Origin: Pigoraptor vietnamica
Lineage: Eukaryota > Opisthokonta > Filasterea
Length of the DNA stretch: 32,249 bases
Assembly: GCA_943704525.1 (NCBI GenBank)
Contig: CALSCQ010001301.1
Coordinates: 1 to 32,249 of the forward strand
Direction of reading: 5' to 3'
Position numbers and translations under genes: made by a program
Notes under the pieces: model-generated
Seen by the model: only the letters and a program-made list of their open reading frames with translations
Told to the model about the DNA's origin: nothing
Database searches by the model: none
Part shown: positions 1 to 10,108 of the stretch, in pieces
How the letters are laid out: every line of letters starts with the position of its first letter
Numbering within the stretch: the first letter of the stretch is position 1

Positions 1-41
1 CGCCCCCCCTTTCCCCCCCCCCCCCTTCCCCGCTCTCACAC
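1..41 (-). repeat. C-rich tract (G-rich on the coding strand) in a DDX46 intron
   Basis: Almost pure C on the + strand, broken by short T runs. It starts just after the donor that closes DDX46 exon 2, so the transcript would carry long G runs there. The intron continues past the left edge. Confidence 0.6.
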
Positions 42-784
42 CTTTGTCATGCGCGCAATTTCGGGCACTTCGACGTAGAACTTCTTATTGAACGGCATGT
101 ACTGTATCTTGGTGTGGTCCACGGGCTTCAGCTCCTTCTTCTTGTTCTTCGCGGCGCCAATCTCGTCGTCGCTCGCCCCCTCGGACGAGTACTCGAGCGC
201 ATCCGCGTCGTTCACCATGAGCTCACCGCGCTTTTTGCCGCCCTACGAAACACAGAAATGATGAGCACTTTGGGCTACAAACCAAACAGCCGCAACGCAC
301 ACGGGACATACAGCACGCAAGGAGATGCGCCCACACCGTGCCCACCTTGCCCTTCGTGGTTTGTGCCATTCGCTTCGCATCGCTCGCTTTCAATGTTTGC
401 ACTTCGGCCTGCGTTCGCAAGGTGAGACGTCAGCAGAGTGATAATCGCGCCTGAGGCAAACCCAGCGAACCGGCTTCTGCGCCCACCGCACACACAGCGC
501 ACAGGAATAGGCAGCTCAAGCACAGTGCAATCATTCAACACTTGTGCACATGTAACACGGGCGGAATCGAACCCGTGAGCAGCGGATGACTGCACGGCGC
601 ACCGTACCTGCACGCCCGCCATGAATGCGTCGAGCGGGTCCACTTCGTCGTCGCCCGCCCCCGCGTTCCCATTCGCACCCTCCGACATGTCCTCGTCCTC
701 AAGCTGCGCATCTTCGTCCTCCACGCGCGCCCGTTTCGCCGGCACAACAGTGATGTCGTCGAGAGGGCGCTTGCCCGAGGCCAT
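42..784 (-). CDS. DDX46: DDX46/PRP5 DEAD-box RNA helicase, N-terminal part (partial, leaves window)
   Basis: N-terminus of the U2 snRNP-associated ATPase that helps stabilise U2 at the branch site during prespliceosome assembly in the nucleus. Exons 608..784 and 42..242 (complement), phase-0 junction, 126 residues visible. Diagnostic motifs: DPLDAFM at the end of exon 1, then KKRGELMVNDADALEYSSEG and PVDHTKIQYMPFNKKFYVEV, which line up with the human segments GELMENDQDAMEYSSE and PVDHGKIEYEPFRKNFYVEV that precede the helicase core. The DEAD core lies beyond the left edge. The start is the ATG at 784, because DPLDAFM follows about 50 residues later in frame. Oddity: the long RS-rich region before DPLDAFM in animal proteins is absent; the N-terminus is short and acidic. 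It is divergent from the acyl-CoA dehydrogenase gene. Family assignment is firm; the exact start is inferred. Confidence 0.92.
556..577 (-). other. Hairpin with tRNA box B-like core, inside DDX46 intron 1
   Basis: On the minus strand GGTTCGATTCC (563-573) matches the pol III box B consensus GGTTCGANTCC. It sits in a perfect 6-bp stem (CACGGG with CCCGTG, 556-561 and 72-77 of the same hundred). The loop is 10 nt rather than 7, and no matching D-arm, box A or acceptor stem can be built, so it is not a tRNA gene. It may be a tRNA-derived remnant or chance. Confidence 0.3.
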
Positions 785-960
785 TTCCACGCGCGAACAC
801 CCCAACCCTCCTGCTGTATGTCCACACGCACCACAGTCACAATGTCCCAGAGACGTCTTGCTCTCCGTCGCGGCCGTGTGCTTCCTCGAAGGACTGCAAG
901 GAGAGCGAGTGGCGTTTCAGCGGCCCGTAACCGCACGTTTCGAACAGCTGTGACGGGAGG

Positions 961-1017
961 ATCACGTGATATGGCGTAACATCACGTGATGTGCGTAACA
1001 TCACGTGATTGCGCAAC
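961..1017. promoter_or_regulatory. Array of three ATCACGTGAT E-box palindromes plus a TTGCGCAA palindrome
   Basis: ATCACGTGAT occurs at 961-970, 981-990 and 1000-1009, about two helical turns apart. The two spacers end in GCGTAAC, and the third box runs directly into TTGCGCAA (1009-1016). TCACGTGA is the core bound by bHLH factors of the CBF1, USF and MiT/TFE type; TTGCGCAA is the classic C/EBP-type bZIP palindrome. Spacing and identity suggest a functional element serving one or both flanking genes. Confidence 0.7.
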
Positions 1018-1065
1018 TTCGACAGGTTCCGCTGGGTGCTCTTCTCTCTTTACTCGTTTCCTTGC

Positions 1066-1071
1066 TATAAG
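1066..1071 (+). promoter_or_regulatory. TATA-like box for acyl-CoA dehydrogenase
   Basis: TATAAG is the only TATA-like string well placed upstream of the proposed ATG at 1156. It would put the transcription start near 1095. This is a motif match only. Confidence 0.35.
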
Positions 1072-1155
1072 AGTGAGTGACAGCGGGTCTGCGCTTGTGT
1101 TGCCTCGCGAGGTGTCTTCTTGAGCGACTTGTGTGGGCTGCAAGTGCTGCAAAGC

Positions 1156-4100
1156 ATGGCGTCGCTGTCGGTGGGTTGAGGCCACGTGCGTATGTGTGGC
1201 ACATGGTGGCAACGACCGCTCGCGTAGTTGTTGAGCACAGAGTCCGTTGAGTCGACTGCGGCGGTGCATGCGTGTCCTTCGCATGTCTTGCTTTCCGGGT
1301 TGCATGTGCAGTTTGTATCCCAGTTATCAACACAGTCTTTGCTGTCGTTGTAATAGCCGTGCGTGTGTTGATACTGCTCCTTGTTCCTCGTGGACTTTAG
1401 TGTCCCTGCAATAGCCGTGCGAGTGAAGATCTGCTCTTCTTTTTTTGTCCCTGGATTGAGTAGTATTTGTCCCAATGTTCCCCATGGACTTTAGTGTCCC
1501 TGCAGTAGCCGTGCGTGTTGATGTGCTCTGTTTTTTATCTCGGAATTGTGTAGTATTTGTCCCAATGTTCCTCATATACTTAATTCTCCCTGCAATAGCC
1601 GTGCGTGTCTTGATTTGCTCTGTTTTTTTTTGTCCGCTACAGTCCTTCCGGTGTGCCGTCGCACACATCGCGCGCGCGTCTGCCGTTCGTGTGCCGACGT
1701 GCGCTCGCCGCTCTCTCGCCACGGCCGCCGTCGCAAATGCCCGGACAGCCGCCGGCACATCGCACCCGCCCCTCAGCGTGCTCACCGACGACGAACAGGC
1801 CATGCGTGATGCAGGTGAGTGGTGTAGCTATTGTGCGTGACTATAGGCAGTACCCGCTCTGCCATGCACTCGCGTATTGGCGAGAACATAACCGGAACCC
1901 CACACGAGCACGCAATGTGCACGTGTGTTTGTGTGTTTGTGATCGAGCTGTCGGCGCTGACGTCAGAGGCGGCCGCGCAGTGCACCGCTTTGCGGCGGAC
2001 GTCATCCAACCCAAGGTGGCTGAAATGGACCGCAACAGCAAGCTGGACCCGGACGTCCTCCGCGGCATGTTCGAGCAGGGGGTGCGTGCACATGGCCACT
2101 AACGCTGCTATTGCTCTGCCGCGAGTGAGCAATATCGAATAGCAGTTGGTCTGCTTACCTTGCTTACAGACGCCCCCATGCCTCTTCCCTCCCTCCACCC
2201 TTAGCTTATGGGCGTTGAGATTGAGGAGGAGTACGGCGGCACCAACGCGTCGTTCATGTCGTCGATTGTCGTGATCGAAGAAATTGCGCGCGTGGACCCC
2301 GCCGTCGCCGTCATCTGCGATATACAGAACACCCTCATCGACACGCTCTTCCGAAAGCTCGGCACGAAGGAGCAGAAGGCCAAGTACCTGCCCCGCCTCG
2401 CCAAGGACATGGTGCGCGAACTGTCTCTACTGCAAGACTCGTACTTTTCTTCGCTGTGTCGGTGTTTCGCGTCCAACTCACACACGCACACACACACACA
2501 CGCACGCACACACACACACACACTCACACATACACACACTTTCCAGGTTGGCAGCTTTTGCCTGTCGGAGCCAGCGTCGGGAAGCGATGCGTTTGCGCTG
2601 ACGACGCGCGCGGAGCGAAAGGGCGACCACTTTGTGCTCAACGGCTCAAAGTGCTGGATTTCGAACTCGGAGGAGGCAGGGGTTTTCCTCGTCATGGCCA
2701 ACGCAGACCCGTCGAAGGTGGGGATTTCGCCTCAGTGGGCATTTTATACACACGCACATTCGCACATTCGGCCCTCACACACACTCACACACTCACACAC
2801 ACACACGCACGCACGCACACGCTCACACATAGCGCGCGCGCGCACGCACATACACACACGCGACGCACTTATGCCACGTTGCAGACTGCTGACATGAGTG
2901 TGGGTCGTGGTGTGTGTCCTGCGCAGGGGTACCGCGGCATCACGTGCTTCATCGTGGATCGCGACACGCCAGGCTTTGAGATTGGCAAGAAGGAGGAGAA
3001 GGTGTGAAAATGCGGAGAAATGCGTACATGACACGTATGTGACGAGGCCACTTTGTATTCAGAAACAGTCACACTGAACTGACGCGCGTGACTTGTTTCT
3101 GCAGCTCGGCATCCGCGCGTCGTCCACGTGCGTGCTCAACTTCACGGACGCAAAGGTGCGTTCTTGCAGTGGGACTAACGGGTTGCCTTTTTTGCCGTCC
3201 CCGCAAATACTCGCGCACTCATGCGGGCGCAAAGTCGATTCCTCTGCGTCGTTTTGCCCCCACACGGTCCGCATTCACTGCCTGCGTCGCTTTTGCACAC
3301 GATCACACGGGCACTCATTTACTCTCCCTGCGTCTTGTGCGCAGATTCCCGCGGCGAACGTGCTCGGCGAGGTCGGCCAGGGCTACAAGTACGCCATCAC
3401 GATGCTCAACGAGGGCCGCATTGGGATTGGCGCGCAGATGGTCGGCCTTGCGCAGGGCGTCTTTGACGTCACCATCCCTTACCTCTACCAGCGCAAGCAG
3501 TTTGGCCGCGCCGTCGCAGAGTTCCAGGTGGGCTGGCAGCGCAGCATGCAGCGTTTGGTGTGCCTCGAAGCGCCGAATGGCTGGGGATGCGTGGGATGCG
3601 ACGATTATGTGTGTGCGCATTCGTTTTTGCTAGGAGGACTGTGGCGCAGTCGGCTGATGCGCGTTCTCTTACACTGCCCGTGCGTTCGATTCACGTGGAG
3701 CGCAGGCGATGCAGCACCAGCGCGCCCAAGTGGCGACAGAGATTGAAGCCGCGCGCCTGCTCGTGTACAACGCCGCGCGGCGCAAGGAATACGGCCTTCC
3801 GTTCGTGAAGGAGGCCGCCATGGCCAAGCTGTACGCGTCGCAGGTGTGTGCGCGTTGGAGAGAGAGAGAGAGACTGTGTTGTGTGTGTGTATGATTGCGT
3901 GAGTGTTGGGCGCAGTGCAAGGTCTGACGAATGGTGCGCGTGCACTCAATTGTTGGCCACGTGTGCGTTCGCAGGTGGCGGAGCACGCGGCGTCCAAGTG
4001 CATCGAGTGGCTCGGTGGCGTCGGCTTCACCAAGGACTTTCCCGCGGAAAAGTTCTACCGCGACTGCAAGATTGGCGCCATTTACGAGGGCACGAGTAAC

Positions 4101-4169
4101 ATTCAGCTCAACACAATTGCGAAGCTGGTCGACGCCGAGTACGGCGCAACGCCGTCGAACAAGAAGTAG
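1156..4169 (+). CDS. ACADSB: Short/branched-chain acyl-CoA dehydrogenase, mitochondrial
   Basis: FAD-dependent dehydrogenase of 2-methyl branched and short acyl-CoAs (isoleucine breakdown), passing electrons to ETF in the mitochondrial matrix. Exons: 1156..1170, 1643..1814, 1981..2081, 2205..2411, 2547..2717, 2927..3001, 3105..3155, 3345..3527, 3706..3843, 3975..4169; all phases agree, giving 435 aa (human protein about 432). Diagnostic stretches: [68 protein letters not shown], and [15 protein letters not shown] with the catalytic Glu at about 409. The N-terminus is Arg/Ala/Ser-rich (ARRSLATAA), as expected of a mitochondrial presequence. Exon 1 is inferred: ATG at 1156, MASLS, donor GTGGGT, then a strong polypyrimidine-AG acceptor at 1642. 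An alternative is an in-frame ATG at 1565 inside the repeat array. Several introns hold (CA)n runs. Confidence 0.95.
1345..1642 (+). repeat. Degenerate tandem repeat of about 90 bp ending at the exon 2 acceptor
   Basis: Units at about 1384-1477, 1478-1567 and 1568-1642, with a partial copy from 1345. Each has TTCCYCRTGGACTTTAGTGT-like sequence, CCCTGCARTAGCCGTGCG, a T-rich tract and (first two) TAGTATTTGTCCCAATG. The last unit is cut off by the real 3' splice site; its T tract supplies the polypyrimidine tract. Confidence 0.75.
2477..2540 (+). repeat. (CA)n microsatellite in an acyl-CoA dehydrogenase intron
   Basis: Imperfect CA run with CGCA and CTCA interruptions. It sits directly upstream of the acceptor TTTCCAG at 2546 and fills most of the intron. 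Confidence 0.9.
2748..2862 (+). repeat. Imperfect (CA)n microsatellite in an acyl-CoA dehydrogenase intron
   Basis: CA-rich sequence with TCACACTCACAC and CGCACGCA variants and a short (GC)n patch. It occupies most of the intron between the exons ending at 2717 and starting at 2927. Confidence 0.9.
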
Positions 4170-4349
4170 AAGTTCCGTGCTCATCTTCACTCGCTGTTCC
4201 GCACGCGCTTACATCGACACTAAAGAATCTGGAATTCGGTCGATTACGGGTACGCCTCACACTTCGCTACTTTAAGCAAGCAAATAGCCCTGTATTCACG
4301 TGGCGAATGGGGCATGTCACCCAGCACGCGCCAGTGAACAGCCGATCGC

Positions 4350-7300
4350 TCAGTGTATCCGCGTGAGCTCCTCGACAATCTTGATGAGCATGTCCACGCT
4401 GACGTCCTGCTCCGTGCCGTTGCTGCGAAGTGGAGAAACGCGTCAGTTGTGGTGTTGCATGCGGAACGCAACGGAGAAAGTCTACATACACACATAAATC
4501 ATACATACACACCTAAACACGCGCACACACATACACACACGCGCGCACGCACCGAGCAATCTTGAGCCCTTCGCACACGACGGCCATCTTTTCGCGGCTG
4601 AGGTCGAGGAAGCTCTCAATGAGATCGCCGTCGATGAAATTGCGCGCCTCGGACGTCTTGCGCTCATTCGAAAAGGCGCGCCAGGTGCACAGCGGTCAAG
4701 GAGGGACACATGCAACAGCAAGAGACGTAACGCGTGCGATGGCATAGGGAGGTGGGCCTGCTACAGACTAAAGTGACACACACTGCCTACTCTTCCCTCA
4801 GCACATCACGACACACACCGGCCCACGTGCGTGCATACACCCAACCCCTTCCCCTACGACAGCCATGCGCGGATATAAGTCGTGGCTGAAGCCGCCCACG
4901 CCGCGGATGACGCGCGTGAGGTTGTGCTGCACGCGGTGCAGGAAGGCGTACTGGTCGGCCGTGAGCGACGCGACGACGCCGAGCACGCCGTTGATCGTCC
5001 CGAATATTAGCGACGGCTGGATGGGGTTCTCGCTCTCCTCGGGCAGGCGCATCACCAGCGACCCTGCGTAACAGCCCCGCGTTACTCGCTTGCAGAAACA
5101 CACCCCAGCGCACACACAGCGGCCAACGCGAGCCCACAAGCAATCTTCGCGTCACGTAAAGAAAGAGACAGAGGCGGCTATTACGAGCAAATAGCAATCT
5201 GCGAGACACACACAATGAATGACATACGGAAACGATATAACCCACCGTGCCTGAACACGTTGACGTATTCTCCCAGGTGGTACTCGCCGACGACCTCGAG
5301 GCGCGCGCGGTCCTCGTCCGTCGCGGCGTCCGAATTGTGGCGGCACGTGAAGAGGTTGCCGCTGTTCTCAGCGCCCAAAAAGTGGTCGTCGTCGAGGATT
5401 TCGAGCGAGAGCATCCAGTTTGCGCTGCTGTCCCTGCAAGCGTGCGCGAAAGGGGGAGAAAAAAAACCGCGCTGCATCAATAAACTTTCCTCTAACAAGC
5501 GAAGACGCACACGGAACCGAATGGCCGGTGTGCACACAGCACGTTATCATCCACACTGCCTGGCCAGTAAGCGCATGCATGCCGAACTGCCTCGACGCCA
5601 ACAACAGTTGCGTCGCAGGGTCCCATACCCACCTCGCAATCTCTTCGATGGTGCCGCCGAGGGGCTTGTACACGCAGAGGCTGATCGAGTTCATCAGGTC
5701 ACCCACGGCGATGAATTCGCCGCGTGTCTTGACAATGATGGCGAGAATGTGTCCGCTGTGTCCGCACTCTGACTGCAGCTCCTTCGTGCCGTCCTCGAGG
5801 TCGGCCCACCGGAAAACGGCCACCTACGAAAGATGAGCAGGCGCATGTCAGCAAGGGTAATTAGGTTACAGGCAAACACGCACTCACGAAGCTCACGAAG
5901 AAAACACACGCGCGTACACAAACGCACACACGCGCGGACACGCGCGGCACTTGCCTTGCTGTTGATGCTCGCAAGCAGCTTTCCATTGAACGCGTTGAGC
6001 GAGTAACACGCCCCGCGAATCTCCTTCTCGGCCACTTTCACGAGGCGACCCTCCGCCACGCGAAGCACGATCAACCGGCCCTTCTTTGGCTCGTCGTCTG
6101 TCGGCAGCACAAGCGCCGTCCCCACCACATAGTACGGCGTCGGATCGCCCGCAAACGTCGTGGAGAGCAGCGCGCCGGGTTCCTCGCGCTCGTCCAGCTG
6201 GAACGTGTGCAGCGTCTCAAACGTCTGGTCGTCGATCAGTCGCACAAAGCACACGTTGTACTCGCGCCCGTCGGCGTCGACGGCGCTGCGCATCGTGGCA
6301 ACCGCAAACGTCCGCGTCGATTCCTGGTGCGCGATGCGGCGGGGCGTTTCGCCGAGGGGCACCGCGCGAATGTGCAGCTTCTGGATCTCGTCGATCGTCC
6401 CGATCGTGAGCGATCCGTCCGTCGCAAGCGCAAGGCTGTCGGGGAAGCTCTCCGAATTGAACGGGCAGACGTACGCGACCTCGCGGAGGTTGACGTTGGA
6501 GAAGAGGAGCTTGCGGTTGCTCGAATAAATGACCGACGGGCGGTCACTGCAGGCGAAGACATGGCGCGAGTTGCGCGCGTAGAACGACGTCAGGACGAGC
6601 GGCTGCGTGCCGAGGAGGACCTTCTTGCGCTCGCTCATGCGGCACGTGGCCGGGTCGAGCACAAACGACACGAGGGAGCCGTCGCCGAGCGCGCAGAGAA
6701 GATAGGCGACCCCCTCGAACGACGCGAGCAGGACGGAGCGGGGGATGATGTCACCGCCGATGACCTCGCGCGCCAGCGGCTCCAGGGTGGGCGCGCGCAG
6801 CACACGGACGCTTATGTCCGTCCACAGACCCACGGCGCACACGTGGGCGAGGCCGCTGTCGTCGAGCGGGCTGATGTCCACGCATGCGACCTCGTGCTCC
6901 ATCTGCGCATGGCCCGTCTCTCCGAGAGCGCCCTGCGCACGACCGACCAATGGGGTGAATTTCCACGCCCATGACACGCACCGCACAGCGGCCACACTCT
7001 CATGCAGACAATCGAAAAATAAAAATTAAAAATTAAAATTAAAATTGTGCGCTTTGCACGCTTGCACAGCAAGGTCCATGCGGCACCGAGTGCGCGCGCA
7101 CGCACCTGGCCAATCTCAATGTGGACGACGTGGCCGCCGCCCGTGGCAAGCAGAATTTGGCGGCCGTTGCACGATGCCACGTTGACCTTGGTGCCCGCAG
7201 GCGGCGCCCACTGCGCAAGCACCGCAAGCGACTCGGCGCTCACCAGCCGCACGCCGGCCTCGGTAATCTACGCGAGTGGCAACGACACGTGACGCTTCGT

Positions 7301-7799
7301 GAATACCAAGCAAAGTCTTATGCAGCACCCTCTTCCCCTTCACTTCTAGGCACGCTCTTCCCCTCCACTGCTTTGCACGGCCCCGTGTCATTTGTTACGA
7401 TGTTACGCACGGCCCACCTGCACGAATTGGCCGCCGAGGACATTCCCACAGAAAAGCGTCTGGCGCGTGGCGTCAAACCCGGCGATTTCCGTCTCCTCGA
7501 GTTCGAATCCCGCCATCGACAAAAAGCGCGTCTCGCCGACGAACGACACGACGAGCAGCGAGTCCGAGTTGGACGCGGGGTCCCTGCGCAGCGCCCACAC
7601 GCCCTTGATGCCCGGCAGCTCCACCGTCGCCTGCTCGTTGATTCCGATGCCGTTGCGTATGACGCGAAGGGAGCCGTCCTTGCCCACGCCCGAGCACGTG
7701 ACCACCTGCCCCTGGCCCTGGCGATCGAGGTCCACCACACACAGGTCCACAATGGGTCCGAGGTTCGAGTAGCTCTCAATCACTGGAACGACAAAAAGG

Positions 7800-7830
<31 letters not shown>

Positions 7831-10108
7831 TGTGTGTGGTGTGTGTGTGTGTGTGGTGTGTGTGTGGGGTGTGTGTGTGTGTGTGTGTGTTGGGGGGGGG
7901 GGGTTGAGTGTGTGAGGGAGAAGGAAGAGGTTCAAACAGCCCACACGCAGGAATGGACACACACTCATCATAAGTTGACACGGACGCGCGGCACGTGACA
8001 CCCACCCTCAATAAACGACCCGTTCTCGTCCTTCTCCTGCACGAGGCGGATGAGCTGCGAATCGCCAAAGACAGAGCCGACGAAGACGACGCCGTTGTCA
8101 AGGTAGGCGAGGCACGACGCGCTCGTCGTCTCCCCAAGCCACTCCATCCGCAAGTCCGCGACGCGCTCGCCGTCGCCCACGAGCAGCAGCATGTGCAGGT
8201 TGCCGGCCATGTCACCGAGGAGGAAGCGCGAACCGTTGGGATCGACGCGGCCGAAGCAGCGCATGAAGGTCGTGCGCATCGCGATCGACTTGAAGCGGTC
8301 GCCGTTGTGGTACGTCACCGTCTGTTCGCCAATGATGAGGACGCCCCCCATGGGCTGCGGGTTGCGTGGATGCGCAGGACGAAGGTGAGTAACGACGCCA
8401 ACCCAGAGGGAAAAGATACGAAAGACATAAACGGAGGGGAGAACACAAAGAACGAAGAAAAAGGGGAAAGGGAGCGATGATGAAGCCGATAACAGAAGAG
8501 AAGGCAGTAGAAGAAAAGGCAGCCCAAGGCAGCGAAGGAAGAGCAGAGATGTGAGATAGGGGAACGGCAAATCAGCGCCGTTGTAGGCCTACCTTGGGCA
8601 CCGGAATGAGCATGGTGGCGCCGCCCTCGACGTTCCTCTGCTCCCACGGCCCGTCACCAAACTCCTTCTCGCGGAGGAGGACCTCGTACGTCTTGACGTG
8701 CACCATGTTCTTCGAGTCTTCGTAGAGAACGACGATCGTCGGCTTGGCGGTGCCGTAGAGGAACTTGATGTCGATCACCTGGAGTTCCTCCAGACTGCAG
8801 GGCGACAGGGGGAAGCGGCACGTGAGTGAACGGTGGCAAGTGGAAAGTGCACGAAGGAGAAATGCGCGCATAAATGCAGCGTGATCCGTTATGCATGTGC
8901 GAGGGGGATAACGTACACCCACAATAGGAGAAAGTAAGCAGATAAGCAGCACACGCACACCAGTTGTCGAAGAAATGGCACATTGAGTGAAGGACACACA
9001 GGCGACGCACGGCGTGGAGTACGGTCAACTGCTAAGCACGCACGCGCGCACCGCACACATTGCAGTACGCACCGAATGTTGAAGGCGTCCTTGAACTGTC
9101 CGTTTACGATCGGAATGACCTTGAAGAGGCCGTCGTAAAGGCGCATGCCTGCGAGTGGAAGTCACACACACGCACACGCACGTCAGCAACAACGACAAGA
9201 AACACATGGGGAATTCATCACATAGACTGCGAGGCACGCCGTCGTAGATTCAGCGAGTTGAGAATACACGAGGGCACATGCACGCATGCAGACGCACCGA
9301 TCATGCGGCCCTCGGGATCGACTATACCAATCTGCCCGTTGTCCGATGGGCGTCCCGTCTTGTCCTGCATGCGCACACACACATCACTTAGCCACACGCA
9401 CACACGTCACTTTGCCGCACGCACACACGTCACTTTGCCGCACGCACACGCTGAGAGAGGGAGAAAAACAGCAGAGGCAACAGACGAATGACAACACAAG
9501 GCCTCGCCAGGAACACCGGTTTCGATCGTACATCTTCACTTTCGAACGTGCATCTTCACGCAAGTAAAGAAAGGATGCGGTGAAGTAACGAAACCACACG
9601 TCAGAGAGTGAGAGGGAAAGCAAGCCCACCGAGACGTCGCCGCCGGCCTTTGTGACAATCTCCCCCGTCGCCTGGTCAAACGCCAGCACGCAAAAGCGAT
9701 AGCGCTCCGTCGAGATGAAGAGGTAGTCCGTTGGCGACGTCTGTGAGGGCGAGAAGACAAATCGAATCACTCTCCCGCTCGCCTTTTCCCCTCCTGTGTC
9801 ATCAGCGCAAACAAGCGCGCAGTGACTCACCGGCGGGCGATACAGCTCGAGCACCGCAATACGGCCATAGATGCCAATGTCGAGAACGGGCTTGAGTCCC
9901 TCCGGGGTCATGTGGTGAATCTCAACCCGCGTGGACTGAAGTAGGCGCATAACGGCGTCAGTGCACGTGTTATCTGAGCGCTGCGTTGCGCGCGTTTACG
10001 TACCTTGGCGAGTATAAGGTTCTGATGGTCGGGCCCCGTGAAGTTGCCCGTCGCCACGTGCGTCACAGCCGTTGGCTTCTGCGCCGTCACAACATAGTTG
10101 TACGACAT
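4350..10108 (-). CDS. DDB1: DNA damage-binding protein 1, CUL4 E3 ligase adaptor
   Basis: Three-beta-propeller adaptor that links CUL4-RBX1 to DCAF substrate receptors in the nucleus and takes part in UV-damage recognition. Exons (complement): 10004..10108, 9831..9935, 9630..9740, 9298..9364, 9073..9148, 8593..8794, 8006..8354, 7418..7782, 7106..7267, 5955..6932, 5633..5823, 5246..5433, 4877..5063, 4553..4684, 4350..4422. All phases close, giving 1096 aa (human 1140). Diagnostic: [15 protein letters not shown] at the start, [102 protein letters not shown] and the C-terminus IVEELTRIH. Oddities: an AT-AC U12-type intron splits codon 1029, and a GC-AG intron follows codon 840. Convergent with ACADSB, divergent from CFAP299. 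Confidence 0.97.
4481..4552 (-). repeat. (TG)-rich intron start in DDB1
   Basis: On the coding strand the last intron begins GTGCGTGCGCGCGTGTGTGT, so the alternating purine-pyrimidine tract includes the donor site itself. Confidence 0.8.
4685..4876 (-). other. Minor-class (U12-type) AT-AC intron of DDB1
   Basis: No GT-AG solution joins the exons here: the downstream frame has a stop 15 nt upstream of the needed Trp codon and no AG lies between. An AT-AC intron fits exactly. The donor is ATATCC (4876-4871), matching the first six bases of the U12 consensus ATATCCTT. TCCTTGAC (4702-4695) matches the U12 branch-site consensus TCCTTRAC, and its branch A is 11 nt from the acceptor end. The acceptor is GTGCAC. 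Splicing gives TT|C TGG CGC, so the protein reads [12 protein letters not shown], matching human HSFWRSFHTERK. There is no polypyrimidine tract, as usual for this class. Confidence 0.93.
5824..5954 (-). other. GC-AG intron of DDB1
   Basis: Exon 10 ends AACAGCAAG and the intron starts GCAAGT, the typical strong GC donor; the acceptor is TTTCGTAG. The junction restores LASINSK-VAVFRW, matching human ASINSTVRLYEW. No GT donor nearby keeps the frame. Confidence 0.88.
7799..7903 (-). repeat. (CA)n microsatellite plus C run in a DDB1 intron
   Basis: The + strand shows (TG)n blocks broken by GG, then a run of G at about 7892-7903; the sense strand is therefore C-run then (CA)n. It lies in the intron 7783-8005. 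Confidence 0.92.

Larger units (their letters stand above)
785..1155. promoter_or_regulatory. Divergent promoter region, DDX46 / acyl-CoA dehydrogenase
   Basis: A 371-bp gap between two divergent start codons. It holds three ATCACGTGAT palindromes and a TTGCGCAA palindrome (961-1017, listed separately). A TATA-like TATAAG lies at 1066-1071, about 85 nt before the proposed dehydrogenase ATG. No long credible reading frame was seen. Confidence 0.65.

Noticed and set aside
552-607. A tRNA gene on the minus strand
   Set aside because: Only a box B-like hairpin with a 10-nt loop and a 4-bp anticodon-like stem are present; no acceptor or D stem forms.
1565-1814. ATG at 1565 as the start of the acyl-CoA dehydrogenase
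   Set aside because: It lies in the degenerate repeat array and would make a poly-T tract coding. A strong acceptor at 1642 and an upstream MASLS exon give a better presequence and the usual length. Kept only as an alternative.
4685-4876. A GT-AG intron or a frameshift at this place in DDB1
   Set aside because: No AG acceptor lies between the in-frame stop and the conserved Trp codon, while AT-AC with a U12 branch site fits base for base and in phase.
6207-6974. A 255-codon + strand frame inside DDB1 exon 10
   Set aside because: Antisense to a clearly conserved DDB1 exon.
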